DNA of 34,987 nucleotides from Candidatus Thorarchaeota archaeon (GTDB lineage: Archaea > Asgardarchaeota > Thorarchaeia > Thorarchaeales > Thorarchaeaceae). Location of the stretch: NCBI GenBank assembly GCA_029210805.1, contig JARGGA010000004.1, forward strand, positions 1-34,987, in the 5' to 3' direction. The position numbers and the translations under genes were made by a program. The notes below the pieces were generated by a model. That model did not search any database. It saw nothing but the letters and a program-made list of their open reading frames with translations, and had not been told where the DNA came from. This document shows, one piece after another, positions 23,758 to 33,317 of this stretch. Position 1 is the first letter of the stretch; each line of letters opens with the position of its first letter.

Positions 23758-24840
23758 ATGGGTGACCCAGATGGTGTAATTGCAATGACTACAGATATCG
23801 TATTTCACGAATTATTCACAAAACATGTGCTACAACTAGGTCATCCGGAAAGCCCAGAACGTTTGATTACTGCTTTGAAATATATCAGGGAAGCAGGTCT
23901 CTTCGATACAGACAGTGTGAATCTTGTTACAGCTGAGAGTACAAACTTGAATGCTATCCACCCTTTACATCATCAGTCATACCTGGAACAAATACGTGAG
24001 AAGTCAGAGAAAGGAGGAGGGTTTTTCACACTAGATACGTCTGTCAATGAGTACACCTACGAAGCCGCGCTTCTGGCAGCGGGAGGCGGAATTATGGCGG
24101 TAGACCGAGTGGTTGAAGGCCTTAGCACAAACGCCTATGTTCTGTGTCGTCCCCCAGGACACCATGCAGAAACTGCTCGTGCTTTTGGTTTTTGTTTTAT
24201 CAATAACATTGCAGTAGCTGCACATCATCTTACTTCTGAATGTGGAGTCGAAAGAGTGCTGATTCTAGATTATGATGCTCATCATGGTAATGGTACTCAA
24301 AATGCATTCTATGATAGAGATGATGTTCTATATATCGGGATGCATCAAGATGGACGGACTCTTTTCCCAGGTTCGGGATTTCCAGATGAGATTGGTAGTG
24401 GTAAAGGCAGAGGTTACAACGTCAATCTGGCAATGTATCCAGGTGCTGGAGATGTATCGTACCATTTAGCCTTTGAAGAGGTAATCGAACCCCTTGCAGA
24501 TTCATTTGTACCAGACATTGTTCTGGTTTCAGCTGGGTTTGATGCCCATTTTGAAGATCCATTAACTAACTTGGGTTTGACTACAGCTGGTCTTGCTATG
24601 ATTAACTCAAAAGTGAAAAATATTGCCGATAAGCACTCTAAAGGGAAGATTGTCACATTTTTGGAGGGAGGGTACAATCTCACGGCAATGGGACGGGGTT
24701 CGCTTAACCTTGTTGAGGTAATGTCTGGTAGCAATGTCACACAATTTAACGATAGCCACAAGGAAAGCAACACTTGCACTGAATATAATGAAAAACTCAT
24801 TGAGGTTCTCAAAGGAAGCATTCTAGATATGCACCTGTGA
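23758..24840 (+). CDS. Histone deacetylase-family amidohydrolase
   Basis: A 360-residue class II-type HDAC/AcuC/acetylpolyamine amidohydrolase. Motifs: HPESPERL near 29-36, RPPGHHAE with His135-His136, GFCFINN, the zinc site DYDAHHGNGTQ (Asp173, His175), a second zinc Asp in SAGFDAH, and LEGGYN near the end. The full active site is present, so it should remove acetyl groups from lysines or small amines; the substrate cannot be read from sequence. ATG at 23758 has a GGGGGGA run 9 bases upstream; GTG at 23740 and ATG at 23785 are alternatives. It stands alone, with a 20-bp palindrome in its promoter, and converges on hel308. Confidence 0.9.
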   Translation: MGDPDGVIAMTTDIVFHELFTKHVLQLGHPESPERLITALKYIREAGLFDTDSVNLVTAESTNLNAIHPLHHQSYLEQIREKSEKGGGFFTLDTSVNEYTYEAALLAAGGGIMAVDRVVEGLSTNAYVLCRPPGHHAETARAFGFCFINNIAVAAHHLTSECGVERVLILDYDAHHGNGTQNAFYDRDDVLYIGMHQDGRTLFPGSGFPDEIGSGKGRGYNVNLAMYPGAGDVSYHLAFEEVIEPLADSFVPDIVLVSAGFDAHFEDPLTNLGLTTAGLAMINSKVKNIADKHSKGKIVTFLEGGYNLTAMGRGSLNLVEVMSGSNVTQFNDSHKESNTCTEYNEKLIEVLKGSILDMHL

Positions 24841-24849
24841 GGGGGGGCT

Positions 24850-26976
24850 CTAAAAATCCTCTAGCAGCGTTTGAAGAGAGCCAGTATTTTCATCATTAGA
24901 TGTAGTGGATTCATCTTCCGAGGTAGTAATGGTGTCTAACCCTAGCTGTTTCTTGATCGAGGCTGCTATGACCGTGCCGATAGCTGGGATTCGTGCAAGA
25001 TCAGGCAGTGGTATACTATAGAGATCTACTAGGCCTTTGATACCGTTTGAATACATCATTCTTGCACGAACTCTACCAATTCCTTTTAGATTTGCAAGCT
25101 CCAGTAATTCGTTTTTAATTCCGTATTTTACTCTGGATCTAAGTGCCTGTAAGATTGGTATGTGTTCAGATAGTCCTACTACCCTTGCTATTTCTGCCGC
25201 GGAATATAGAAGCCATTCTGCAGATCTTACGTATCGGTGGATATCACCCATACCGACGTTATATTGTTCTGTTAGCTGGGATTCAGAAGTTTCAGAAATC
25301 CAGCCTTGTAATACGTATGCTGTTTTTACTTCTGCCAGTAACCGGGAATACCCCTCAGGGTCTTCCCAACTATCTGGTACCGGCACCAGAAATTTGTCAT
25401 GATTGGTTTCTATATATGCGGTAATTTCTTCCATTTCGGACTGTGTTACGTAAGAGAGTGGTTGATCAGGACAATGAGCGACTAATTGCAAAATACCAAT
25501 CTCAGTGAGTTCTTCAGCTTTCACTAAAGTATCTCTTAACATAATTGCGGTATAGGGATGAATATACAATCTGGATGTCCGTTGTCCAAGAGGGGTTGCA
25601 TACATTTGTTCTTGGTTAATTTCGATAAGTTCACCTTGCTCAAGAAAATCCAGAGCAGAAGTCACATGATGGTCTATTTCCCATCTTTCAGATTGATATG
25701 AAAAGAATGTCCCATCAATCAATTTGTCAATTTCAGCTCGGTTTCTTGTCATCTCTGTTGCGATTGCAGATAGTACGTGTGTCTGAACAGCCTCCTGAGA
25801 TGCTAGTTTAGAGGAAATTGATTCGGTTTCTGAATACAAGTAGTGTTCAAGCAAGAATTCTTGTTCACTTTCGGATTTAGCAAATATTATGGCCTCACCG
25901 TATTTGTCATATTTAGGACGGCCCGCACGACCAGCCATCTGTTTGTATTCAAGAACTGGTATGGGGTAGCTTCCACGGTTCTGTTCAAAACGGCGATAGT
26001 CCCTAATTATCGCTCTACGTGCAGGAAGATTCACACCTGCCGCTAGAGTTGGTGTTGCAACAATCACTTTCAGAAGGTCGTTTTTAAAACCTGCCTCCAC
26101 TATGCCCTGTTCTTGGTTTGTAAGGCCTGCATGATGAAATGCTACACCCATACCAACCAATCGAGAGAGGGTTTTTGTTGATTCAGGGATAGCAGGACCA
26201 CTGATAATGCGTTTTGCTATATCACTCAGCAAACCCAGCTTTTCCTTCGATAGATAAGGTCGTATAGAACTGGCAATCTTCTTGCATACTGCTATTGTTG
26301 ATTTCCGAGAGGATACAAAAACCAGAACCTGACCATCTTCTTCCAAAATATCACAGATAATATCTGCTATCTCATCTTTTCGCTTTCGGGGTATGCTTCT
26401 AGTGGATCTATCTGCAAATTTTATTTCCCCATCATAGTATACGCCCTCTTTCAATTCAACGGGTCGCCATGAGCTTTTCACAAGCTCGGCATTGAGCCAT
26501 CCTGCGATTTCATCAGCGTTCGATATTGTCGCACTTAATCCCACAACTTGGACATTCGGTAAAATTTGAAGCATTTTGGCAAGAACCATTTCCAAAGTTG
26601 GACCTCTGGATGAATCATTTATCAAATGAATTTCATCAACAACGATGATGCCAATATCATGAATCCAATCTGGATTGTGTCTGATAATTGAGTCAGCACG
26701 CTCGGTTGTTAGAATAACTATGTCGGCTTCTGCCAATTGGGTTCCCTTTGAATCGTAGTCGCCAATTGACATTGCTACTGTTATACCCAAGTTTTCGTAT
26801 TTTTTGAACTCCTCGTATTTTTCCTGTGCTAAGGACCTTAGAGGAACAAGGTATAGTGCCTTGCCCAGTCCATCCAATATATTTCGTAACATGCATATCT
26901 CTGCAACCAACGTTTTTCCTGAACTCGTGGGAACTGCAAGTATGAGGTTTTGGCCTTCAAGTACTTTGGTCGCCAA
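24850..26976 (-). CDS. hel308: Hel308 superfamily 2 DNA helicase (N-terminus probably further upstream)
   Basis: A Ski2-like helicase that acts at stalled forks. Visible motifs: AVPTSSGKT (Walker A, 15-22), TTERAD, DEIH (114-117), GLSATISN, HHAGLT, ATPTLAAGVNLPAR and QMAGRAGRPKYD, then a winged-helix/ratchet part and a HhH motif LKGIGRVRARMMYSNGI. The longest frame with a standard start begins at a TTG (26976). The family's N-terminal Q-motif region is encoded in the same frame upstream of it (LDDLPINKKTIDLL, LFPTQEKAL), back to a stop at 27091-27093, without ATG, GTG or TTG. An ATG at 27094 is one frame off, so a one-base error near 27076-27078 is likely. It follows mcm by 14 bases. Confidence 0.92.
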   Translation of the reverse strand: MATKVLEGQNLILAVPTSSGKTLVAEICMLRNILDGLGKALYLVPLRSLAQEKYEEFKKYENLGITVAMSIGDYDSKGTQLAEADIVILTTERADSIIRHNPDWIHDIGIIVVDEIHLINDSSRGPTLEMVLAKMLQILPNVQVVGLSATISNADEIAGWLNAELVKSSWRPVELKEGVYYDGEIKFADRSTRSIPRKRKDEIADIICDILEEDGQVLVFVSSRKSTIAVCKKIASSIRPYLSKEKLGLLSDIAKRIISGPAIPESTKTLSRLVGMGVAFHHAGLTNQEQGIVEAGFKNDLLKVIVATPTLAAGVNLPARRAIIRDYRRFEQNRGSYPIPVLEYKQMAGRAGRPKYDKYGEAIIFAKSESEQEFLLEHYLYSETESISSKLASQEAVQTHVLSAIATEMTRNRAEIDKLIDGTFFSYQSERWEIDHHVTSALDFLEQGELIEINQEQMYATPLGQRTSRLYIHPYTAIMLRDTLVKAEELTEIGILQLVAHCPDQPLSYVTQSEMEEITAYIETNHDKFLVPVPDSWEDPEGYSRLLAEVKTAYVLQGWISETSESQLTEQYNVGMGDIHRYVRSAEWLLYSAAEIARVVGLSEHIPILQALRSRVKYGIKNELLELANLKGIGRVRARMMYSNGIKGLVDLYSIPLPDLARIPAIGTVIAASIKKQLGLDTITTSEDESTTSNDENTGSLQTLLEDF

Positions 26977-27108
26977 TGCCTTTTCCTGAGTTGGAAATAG
27001 AGATGATACTCCAGATTGTTTCAGGAGGTCGATTGTTTTTTTGTTAATTGGTAAATCATCTAGTTGCGTTTCTTTCCCACTCCACAGAGTTCATCTAATT
27101 ATGCATTT

Positions 27109-29196
27109 TTAGCTCTGGACTCGGCTCCACTTGCCAGGTGCAGGATTATACAGAATGCCTTCGTCATGCAATTTTGCAATGATTTTTTCAGCATTATCCC
27201 GAGATAGGCCCATATCTTCCACTTTACGTAGTAACTCCTCTTCATTAACCACTGAGGTGCCAGCATCTTCCATGTCTTTCATAACCTTGAGAATCTTATC
27301 CGAATCACCACGTTGGGAAGCACTCATCGGGGAAATATATCTATCAATGTCAATTTTACCAGTAACGCTATCATAAGCTACCATCCTTAGAGATGCTTCC
27401 ACAAGCTCTATTGCAGCTTGAGCATCTTCTTCACTCACTTTTGGACGGAGGGCCATCTTCGCACGAGCCTCTGCAAGACGCACGAGTGCTTCTAATTGTC
27501 TAGCAGTGATGGGTACAGGACCTGCGCCTCCTTCTGCTTGTTTTCGTAACTCAACATAGAAGTTTTCTATTTTCTTGCTAGCTTCGCTAGTCAATTGTGG
27601 TTGTTCGGCATACCTATTTGCATAGCCAATGTATTTTTTCAGAAAATCTTTATCGATAGGAGGTGTTTTTGGCTCAACTGGCGTTTTTTGTGTCTGATGC
27701 ATACTTAAGATGAATTGTGCTATTTCACGATCACGCTCCGGTTCAACTGTATCAACAAGAATCCAAGTCAAATCGAATCTGGACAAAATTGTAAATGGTA
27801 ATTTGATATTCTCTTGAACAGATAGTGATGGTTCATACCGTCCTAACGTTGGATTAGCAGCGGCCAAAATAGAAGTTCGGGCATTGAGAGTAGCAACTAT
27901 ACCAGCTTTAGCAATGCTTACTGTATGCTGTTCCATTGCTTCATGAATGGCCGTTCTGTCATTAGGATCCATTTTGTCAAATTCATCTATACAGGCAATT
28001 CCCTGATCAGCTAAAACAAGGGCTCCTGCTTCAAGAGTCATTGCTCCGGTATCAGTATCATGAACTACAGCAGCAGTTAGGCCAGCTGCGGTAGTTCCTT
28101 TTCCAGAGGTGTATAGACTCCGTGATGCAAGGCCGGTTATGAATTTTAGAATCTGGCTTTTACCCGTTCCAGGGTCCCCAATCATCAATATATTGGAACG
28201 TCCACGTAGTCGTGTTCCATCAGGAAGTGTTTTCCCCACTCCTCCAAAGAGAAGTAAGGCGATTGACTCTTTGATTCTTTCATGCCCCTGAATTGATGGT
28301 GCTATTGAGGCATAAATTCGTCTGTGGACAAAGGGGTCATCGGCCAGCTTTTGGAGCTCTTCCTTGTCTTCTTCAGAGAGTTCCAACTGTTCATACTCCT
28401 TTTCAGCAATCTCAACACCATTTGCTTGAATATATACGTTGAATGTTGCTAGCTTGCCGCCCCTTCTTGTAAAATCAGGTGTTGTTAGAAGAATTCCTGT
28501 TACCTTTACAAGATCCCCAGGTCGGGATATGTCAACTATGTCACCTTCCAGTATTACATCAACGGAACGAGGCATTGAACCAGGGGGAAGCTCATCGGGA
28601 GATTCTTGTATTCTTACTTTCTGCCAGTCACGGAACTTTGATTGTTCGGGGATCAAACTCACGGGTGTTTTCTTACCGCAAACAGGACACTGATCCGGTT
28701 CCATATAACGCCCATCTTCTTGGGTTTGTAGAATAATTTCACCGCATCTTCTACACTTGAAAGTTGCATGAACTAGCAGTGGCTTTACTTCACTGGCACG
28801 CATCATGATGCCGCTGATGTGAATTAATTTCCCAATATGACGGGATCTAATCGCTCGTAGAGGTACGTGAGTTGTCTTACTCACGTAATTGATTATTCTT
28901 ACCTTGATTAGACTTTCATCAAGTCCTTCAATATATTCTGGGTCTTCTGTTTGCAGGATCGACCTAAGAACGGTGTCAAGCATATCTAGGAATTGGGATG
29001 GGGACTCCTTTGCTAGAGTGCTAAAAACAACATTATCAAAGGTGGTCATATCCTTAAAATCAATGTTTAGAGAGGTTGCTCCGTCTATAGAAAATCGTTG
29101 AATTTTTGACCAATAAACTAAGCTTCCTTGTTCATCCTTATGCGTCCGCAAGAATTCTTCGAATCGTTCTTGCGGGCCTCCCTCGTAGCCGGACAT
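27109..29196 (-). CDS. mcm: MCM replicative helicase
   Basis: The 695-residue replicative helicase. N-terminal domain with a four-Cys zinc site (Cys148, 151, 170, 173), OB-fold region to about 260, then the AAA+ core: Walker A GDPGTGKS (340-347), Walker B IDEFDK (403-408), sensor 1 Asn448 in AAANPT, arginine finger in SRFDL (472-476). A C-terminal winged helix (about 620-695) is present. Start ATG at 29196 has GAGG about 9 bases upstream. It lies between gins23 (115 bases upstream, same strand) and hel308, and a TATA-like element lies in the gap, so it can be expressed separately from gins23. No intein is present. Confidence 0.97.
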   Translation of the reverse strand: MSGYEGGPQERFEEFLRTHKDEQGSLVYWSKIQRFSIDGATSLNIDFKDMTTFDNVVFSTLAKESPSQFLDMLDTVLRSILQTEDPEYIEGLDESLIKVRIINYVSKTTHVPLRAIRSRHIGKLIHISGIMMRASEVKPLLVHATFKCRRCGEIILQTQEDGRYMEPDQCPVCGKKTPVSLIPEQSKFRDWQKVRIQESPDELPPGSMPRSVDVILEGDIVDISRPGDLVKVTGILLTTPDFTRRGGKLATFNVYIQANGVEIAEKEYEQLELSEEDKEELQKLADDPFVHRRIYASIAPSIQGHERIKESIALLLFGGVGKTLPDGTRLRGRSNILMIGDPGTGKSQILKFITGLASRSLYTSGKGTTAAGLTAAVVHDTDTGAMTLEAGALVLADQGIACIDEFDKMDPNDRTAIHEAMEQHTVSIAKAGIVATLNARTSILAAANPTLGRYEPSLSVQENIKLPFTILSRFDLTWILVDTVEPERDREIAQFILSMHQTQKTPVEPKTPPIDKDFLKKYIGYANRYAEQPQLTSEASKKIENFYVELRKQAEGGAGPVPITARQLEALVRLAEARAKMALRPKVSEEDAQAAIELVEASLRMVAYDSVTGKIDIDRYISPMSASQRGDSDKILKVMKDMEDAGTSVVNEEELLRKVEDMGLSRDNAEKIIAKLHDEGILYNPAPGKWSRVQS

Positions 29197-29281
29197 ATGT
29201 ATTTGCCTCTTGTAGTTGTGTTGTAAGTGTATGCAATCGGCCGAGCGTCTGCCTGTGCTTCATGAGTTAGACTACTCAGGT

Positions 29282-29291
29282 CATATTTAAG
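29282..29291 (-). promoter_or_regulatory. TATA-like element upstream of mcm
   Basis: Minus-strand CTTAAATATG lies in the gap between gins23 and mcm, about 90 bases upstream of the mcm ATG. It predicts a leader of about 65 bases. Confidence 0.4.
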
Positions 29292-29311
29292 CACCTGTAT
29301 GACCAACGGTT

Positions 29312-29869
29312 TTAGTTGAAGAGTGATTTTCGCCAGTCCGAGATTAAATTGGCTAACTCCTCACAAAGCCACCGTTCTTCTAATGCCATATCCTTGCGTT
29401 TATCCGGCAATGCACCAGATTTCGCAACACGAATGATTTTGGATAAACGCGACTCAAGAAGCATAGGTACTATGCGCTGCAATTTCTCGATTTCGTCATA
29501 TAATCGTTCATCCAATGAAGATTTGTCACTTTGAAGATTCAAAATCCTCCTGCTAATTGCTGAATAAACTAGAGGGTGAAGAGATTGTAGCTGTGGACTA
29601 CCTTCTTCGTTTCTTGAGATGTTTTGGAGATTTCCTAATGATTCCAAGTCCTCATCTTGGGCCAGCTCGGCAATTCCATGAGCCACAAGTTTCTCGATAG
29701 CCCAGTTTGGTAGATCTGCTTGGGCCGTGGAAGTGAATGGCCCAATTTTTTCCCCACCAATAGTTATCTCTGGAATGTCCTTTACAAACACACATCTTCT
29801 ATTGTGATTCAAGAACTCCATTTGAGAGCGTTCAACAATTTCACTTGTTGTATTGCTAAGTCGTATCAT
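29312..29869 (-). CDS. gins23: GINS complex subunit, Gins23 type
   Basis: A 185-residue GINS protein, part of the CMG-like replisome with MCM. A small B domain comes first: VFVKDIPEITIGGEKIGPF and DLPNWAIEKLVAHGIAEL (about 25-70). It is followed by a helical A domain (about 95-185) with HPLVYSAISRRI and RLSKIIRVAKSG. The B-then-A order is that of Gins23 rather than Gins51. Start ATG at 29869 is preferred; GTG at 29878 is possible. A TATA-like GGCTTTATC lies about 40 bases upstream. It is divergent from rfcS and directly upstream of mcm. Confidence 0.85.
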   Translation of the reverse strand: MIRLSNTTSEIVERSQMEFLNHNRRCVFVKDIPEITIGGEKIGPFTSTAQADLPNWAIEKLVAHGIAELAQDEDLESLGNLQNISRNEEGSPQLQSLHPLVYSAISRRILNLQSDKSSLDERLYDEIEKLQRIVPMLLESRLSKIIRVAKSGALPDKRKDMALEERWLCEELANLISDWRKSLFN

Positions 29870-29960
29870 AGACCACACTTGTACTGTTTTGATGTTTATG
29901 CTGATAAAGCCCTTACTATTCAGTAAAACATTGAAAGCACTCGAAGATTAACTTTCGGGT

Positions 29961-29970
29961 AAGCTTTTTA
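29961..29970 (+). promoter_or_regulatory. TATA-like element of rfcS
   Basis: AAGCTTTTTA in the 180-base divergent gap between gins23 and rfcS, about 80 bases before the rfcS ATG. It is a moderate match only. Confidence 0.3.
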
Positions 29971-30048
29971 GATTCAAACAAAGCAAATGATTAAGACGCT
30001 TGGCTGACAGTGACAATTTGCTTCAGCTATTCTGGATGGTACTTCCTA

Positions 30049-31005
30049 ATGGATATTGATCTCTGGACTGAGAAACATAGACCGCGAACTCTAACGGATA
30101 TCGTAGGTCAAAACATCATTGTTGAAAGACTGGTCAAATTTGTGGAGAAGAAGACCTTACCTCATTGTCTTTTTGCTGGTCCACCGGGAACAGCAAAGAC
30201 CACAGCAGGAGTGGCCTTGGCAAGAGATTTGTTCGGCGAGTTTTTTGAAAGAAACTTTATGGAACTCAATGCAAGTGATGAGCGTGGTATAGATGTTGTG
30301 AGAAACCAGATTAAATCCTTTGCTAGATCATTACCTGCTGGTGGCGCACCATTCAAAATCCTTGTTCTAGATGAAGCAGATCATCTTACAAATGACGCTC
30401 AGCATGCATTAAGAAGAACAATGGAGTCATATGCCTCTTCATGTAGAATGATTTTGATTTGTAACTACTCAAGCAGGATTATCCCACCCATTCAATCAAG
30501 ATGTGCGGTCTTCAAGTTTGCTCGTCTGAGTGAGGAAGATATTGCTGAAAGACTTGAATATGTTGCCAAAGAAGAAGGAGTCAAACTTAACCCTAAGGGA
30601 AGAGATTCCATCCTCTATTTGGCTAATGGGGATATGCGTGTAGCGATTAACCTTCTGCAGGCTGCATCATCTTCGACAAAAGTAGTAACTGATACTGCTG
30701 TCTTTGCAATATCAGGTCGTGCAGATCCACAAAAAATTCGCACATTATTATCTACCGCCGTTGCTAGTGACTTCGATCAGGCTCTTGGTATGCTTAGAAT
30801 CTTGATTTCTCAAGATGGTGTTGCTCCGCTTGACTTGACAAGACAAATTCACAGGGAGATACATAGTTTAGAAGTCAACACATATAGAAAACAAACTATC
30901 CTTGAAAGAACAGCTGAAGTTGAATTTCGAGTAGCTGAAGGAGCAGATGGAGAGGTGCAACTATCCGCTTTGCTTGCTCACATTGCACTAGGACAGGATA
31001 GCTAA
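30049..31005 (+). CDS. rfcS: Replication factor C small subunit
   Basis: The 318-residue clamp-loader small subunit. WTEKHRPRTLTDIVGQ at the N-terminus, Walker A GPPGTAKT (44-51), Walker B LVLDEADH (105-112), sensor 1 ICNYSS and the SRC motif in IQSRCAVFKF. The C-terminal collar domain is complete. ATG at 30049 has GGATGGT about 9 bases upstream and starts at the conserved region; an upstream frame from 30010 adds 13 residues not typical of the family. Its stop overlaps the rfcL start (TAATG), so the two subunits are coupled. Confidence 0.96.
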   Translation: MDIDLWTEKHRPRTLTDIVGQNIIVERLVKFVEKKTLPHCLFAGPPGTAKTTAGVALARDLFGEFFERNFMELNASDERGIDVVRNQIKSFARSLPAGGAPFKILVLDEADHLTNDAQHALRRTMESYASSCRMILICNYSSRIIPPIQSRCAVFKFARLSEEDIAERLEYVAKEEGVKLNPKGRDSILYLANGDMRVAINLLQAASSSTKVVTDTAVFAISGRADPQKIRTLLSTAVASDFDQALGMLRILISQDGVAPLDLTRQIHREIHSLEVNTYRKQTILERTAEVEFRVAEGADGEVQLSALLAHIALGQDS

Positions 31006-32225
31006 TGACCGATCAAAAGCTCCCTTGGCCAGAGAGATATCGTCCTAGTAGTATAGGCGCATTAGTTGGGAATGAAGATGCTATACAATCTTTTGTGAAT
31101 TGGATGAAGTCGTGGAATGTGGGAATACCAAAGAAGAGAGCGGTTTTACTTGTTGGGCCTTCTGGAACTGGAAAGACTGCCGTCGTGGGTGCTATTGCAA
31201 ATGACCTAGGTTTTGAGTTGGTTGAGTTTAACGCGAGTGATAAACGCAATAAGGGCAGTATCGAAATACAAGTGTCTCGATCCGCAATGCAACATACTTT
31301 GGATGGAAGACCTCGTGTGATATTACTAGACGAGGTTGACGGACTATCTGGAACAAGTGATAGAGGTGGAGTTAGCGCAATTCTCAAGATTATCGGTGTA
31401 TCAGCACACCCTATTGTTATGACTGCCAATGATTACGAAAGTCCCAAGCTTACGGATGTAATGAAACGTTGTCATGTATTCAAGTTTGATTTCATAGATG
31501 ATGAATCAGTAACTAAAATTCTGCAAAGAATTGCAAATGATAACGCTAATCAAGTATCAAATGAGGTGTTGGAGAAAATAGTTGCAGGTTCTCGAGGGGA
31601 TCTTAGAGCGGCAATATCAGATTTAGAAGCTATTATGGAAGGCCAATTGGATGATGATGAGAGTCTAGGTAGAAGGGATGTAAGAAGGAATGTGACTCAA
31701 ACCCTTCGCCGTTTGTTTATGTTAACCGATCCTGCTGCAGCAAGAATGATAGTTTCTGAAGCGGATGTTGATCATGATAGTTTATTATCATGGCTGGAGG
31801 AGAATATACATCTCCACTTGGTCAGCCCTTCAGAACTAGAGGCAGGCTTGGATGCACTTTCCACAGCAGATGTATACCTAGGAAGAATTATGCGCCAACA
31901 AAATTGGAAACTTCTTTCATATGTGTATGATTTTCTTTCCTCAAATATCACATCAAGTAGAAGTATAACCCGCTACCGAAAAGTAGAGTACACACAACCT
32001 GTCTGGCCTCTTCTAATATGGAAAGGAAGAAAACGGAAAGAGAAGAAGGGAGAGGTGATTTCTGTTGCTGCAGAGGTTATGGGAGTTTCCAGAGAGAAGG
32101 TGTATGAAAAATGTATTCGCACGATAGAGGTGATTGTTGATATTGCTCCCAACCAGAGAGAGGACTTTGCGGTTTGGCTTGGAGTCAATAAAGGGGCACT
32201 CGGTCAAAAAGATGGTCGGCGTTGA
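31005..32225 (+). CDS. rfcL: Replication factor C large subunit
   Basis: The 406-residue clamp-loader large subunit. PWPERYRPSSIGALVGNE start, Walker A GPSGTGKT (51-58), Walker B ILLDEVDG (106-113), sensor 1 TANDYES and a degenerate SRC region CHVFKF, as usual in RfcL. The tail after about 340 is basic (WKGRKRKEKKGE). A clear C-terminal PIP box is not seen, and the protein is on the short side for the family. Its last 41 bases overlap the 3' end of truA, read from the other strand. Confidence 0.95.
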   Translation: MTDQKLPWPERYRPSSIGALVGNEDAIQSFVNWMKSWNVGIPKKRAVLLVGPSGTGKTAVVGAIANDLGFELVEFNASDKRNKGSIEIQVSRSAMQHTLDGRPRVILLDEVDGLSGTSDRGGVSAILKIIGVSAHPIVMTANDYESPKLTDVMKRCHVFKFDFIDDESVTKILQRIANDNANQVSNEVLEKIVAGSRGDLRAAISDLEAIMEGQLDDDESLGRRDVRRNVTQTLRRLFMLTDPAAARMIVSEADVDHDSLLSWLEENIHLHLVSPSELEAGLDALSTADVYLGRIMRQQNWKLLSYVYDFLSSNITSSRSITRYRKVEYTQPVWPLLIWKGRKRKEKKGEVISVAAEVMGVSREKVYEKCIRTIEVIVDIAPNQREDFAVWLGVNKGALGQKDGRR

Positions 32226-33015
32226 TTCCTTCAAGCATTGTTGCAGACCTCTTGAAATAGCCGAAACGACTATTCACTACTTTGCGTATTAACTTTAGAG
32301 CATTCATACTTGGTTTCATTCTAATCGGGACTATTGCTTCTATTAGAACAAGTCCCTCAGGAAGTGCGGGATCAATCCCTCCCGGGATTGTTTCTTTCCC
32401 GGTAAGTAAATCGGATATAATGCTTGGAGAATAGAGGCTCAGGCCAATCCACTTTAACAACGTTACAGATTTGCGCACAAGCTTCCAAAGGAATCTGACC
32501 CCGAAAAAATCGAAAACAAGTGTATCATTATTTGATCTAACGGATACATCCAGGATGGTGGTTCGAGTGTTGCGTCCTGCATCTGGTTTTGAAAGAAGTG
32601 CGTAGTTATGAGTTCCCACTAACAATTTCGCTCCTTCTTTGATTTTTTCTAAATCCATAGAATGGTTTGATTTGCTCAAATAGTACTTGTAGTGTCTGGA
32701 AAGAACATCATATCGTGGATTGAATTCAGCCGGAGCTTTTGAATACGCCCAGAGAACAATGTCTTCTGGAAGAAGTGTATTAATCTTATCAAGATTAAGA
32801 GGTTTATTGGAATGGAATTTAACAACTTGGCCTATGCTATTTACTCCTCTATCGGTCCGACCGGATATTACAACGGATTCACGAGTATATTCCTCGCCGT
32901 TCCATGAATGTAATGTATCAATCAATTCTCCTTGAATAGTGCGTACATTTGGTTGCCACTGTGATCCATGATATGATGCTCCCAGATAGAATAGACGAGC
33001 TATGTACGCTGTCAC
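32185..33015 (-). CDS. truA: tRNA pseudouridine synthase TruA
   Basis: Forms pseudouridine in the tRNA anticodon arm (positions 38-40). The 276-residue protein has YHGSQWQPN (15-23), the catalytic Asp55 in SGRTDRGVNS, an ARY-type region AEFNPRYDVLSRHYKYYL and a late FLWKLVRKSV motif. I chose GTG at 33015 (TAYIARLFYLG), which has GGAGAA about 6 bases upstream and lies 13 bases after the stop of the winged-helix gene. An in-frame TTG at 33048 would overlap that gene. Its end overlaps rfcL by 41 bases tail to tail. Confidence 0.93.
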   Translation of the reverse strand: MTAYIARLFYLGASYHGSQWQPNVRTIQGELIDTLHSWNGEEYTRESVVISGRTDRGVNSIGQVVKFHSNKPLNLDKINTLLPEDIVLWAYSKAPAEFNPRYDVLSRHYKYYLSKSNHSMDLEKIKEGAKLLVGTHNYALLSKPDAGRNTRTTILDVSVRSNNDTLVFDFFGVRFLWKLVRKSVTLLKWIGLSLYSPSIISDLLTGKETIPGGIDPALPEGLVLIEAIVPIRMKPSMNALKLIRKVVNSRFGYFKRSATMLEGINADHLFDRVPLY

Positions 33016-33028
33016 AGACGGTTCTCCT

Positions 33029-33313
33029 TCATGAGTCCCAGAGGTCAAGGAAATTCTTTAGTGAACGAGCTCGAATATCTTCTGTTCTGTAGCGATACAT
33101 CTTAATCCGGCCATGTATTTTCTCTTCAACAAGTCCCGATTTAACCAGTGCTCGAAGGTGCGTTTTTGTTGTACTGTGATTAAGGCTGACTCGTCTGCAT
33201 ATTTCTGAAATAAGCAATTCCTTTTCTTCAGCAAGCTCTTTCAGCACTTTCATTCTGCCCCTAGATGAAAATAATTCTTCAATAGGAATTCTTGGGTATG
33301 ATTCTGCATCCAT
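33029..33313 (-). CDS. Winged-helix regulator between cdc6 and truA
   Basis: A 94-residue ArsR/MarR-like winged helix: FSSRGRMKVLKELAEEKELLISEICRRVSL, NHSTTKTHLRALVKSGLVEEK and wing HGRIKMYRYR. No Cys or metal site. It starts 4 bases after the cdc6 stop and ends 13 bases before truA, so it is translated from the cdc6 transcript. Such a small DNA-binding protein could feed back on the cdc6 promoter, where a dyad is seen (inference). Confidence 0.85.
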   Translation of the reverse strand: MDAESYPRIPIEELFSSRGRMKVLKELAEEKELLISEICRRVSLNHSTTKTHLRALVKSGLVEEKIHGRIKMYRYRTEDIRARSLKNFLDLWDS

Positions 33314-33317
33314 TACC

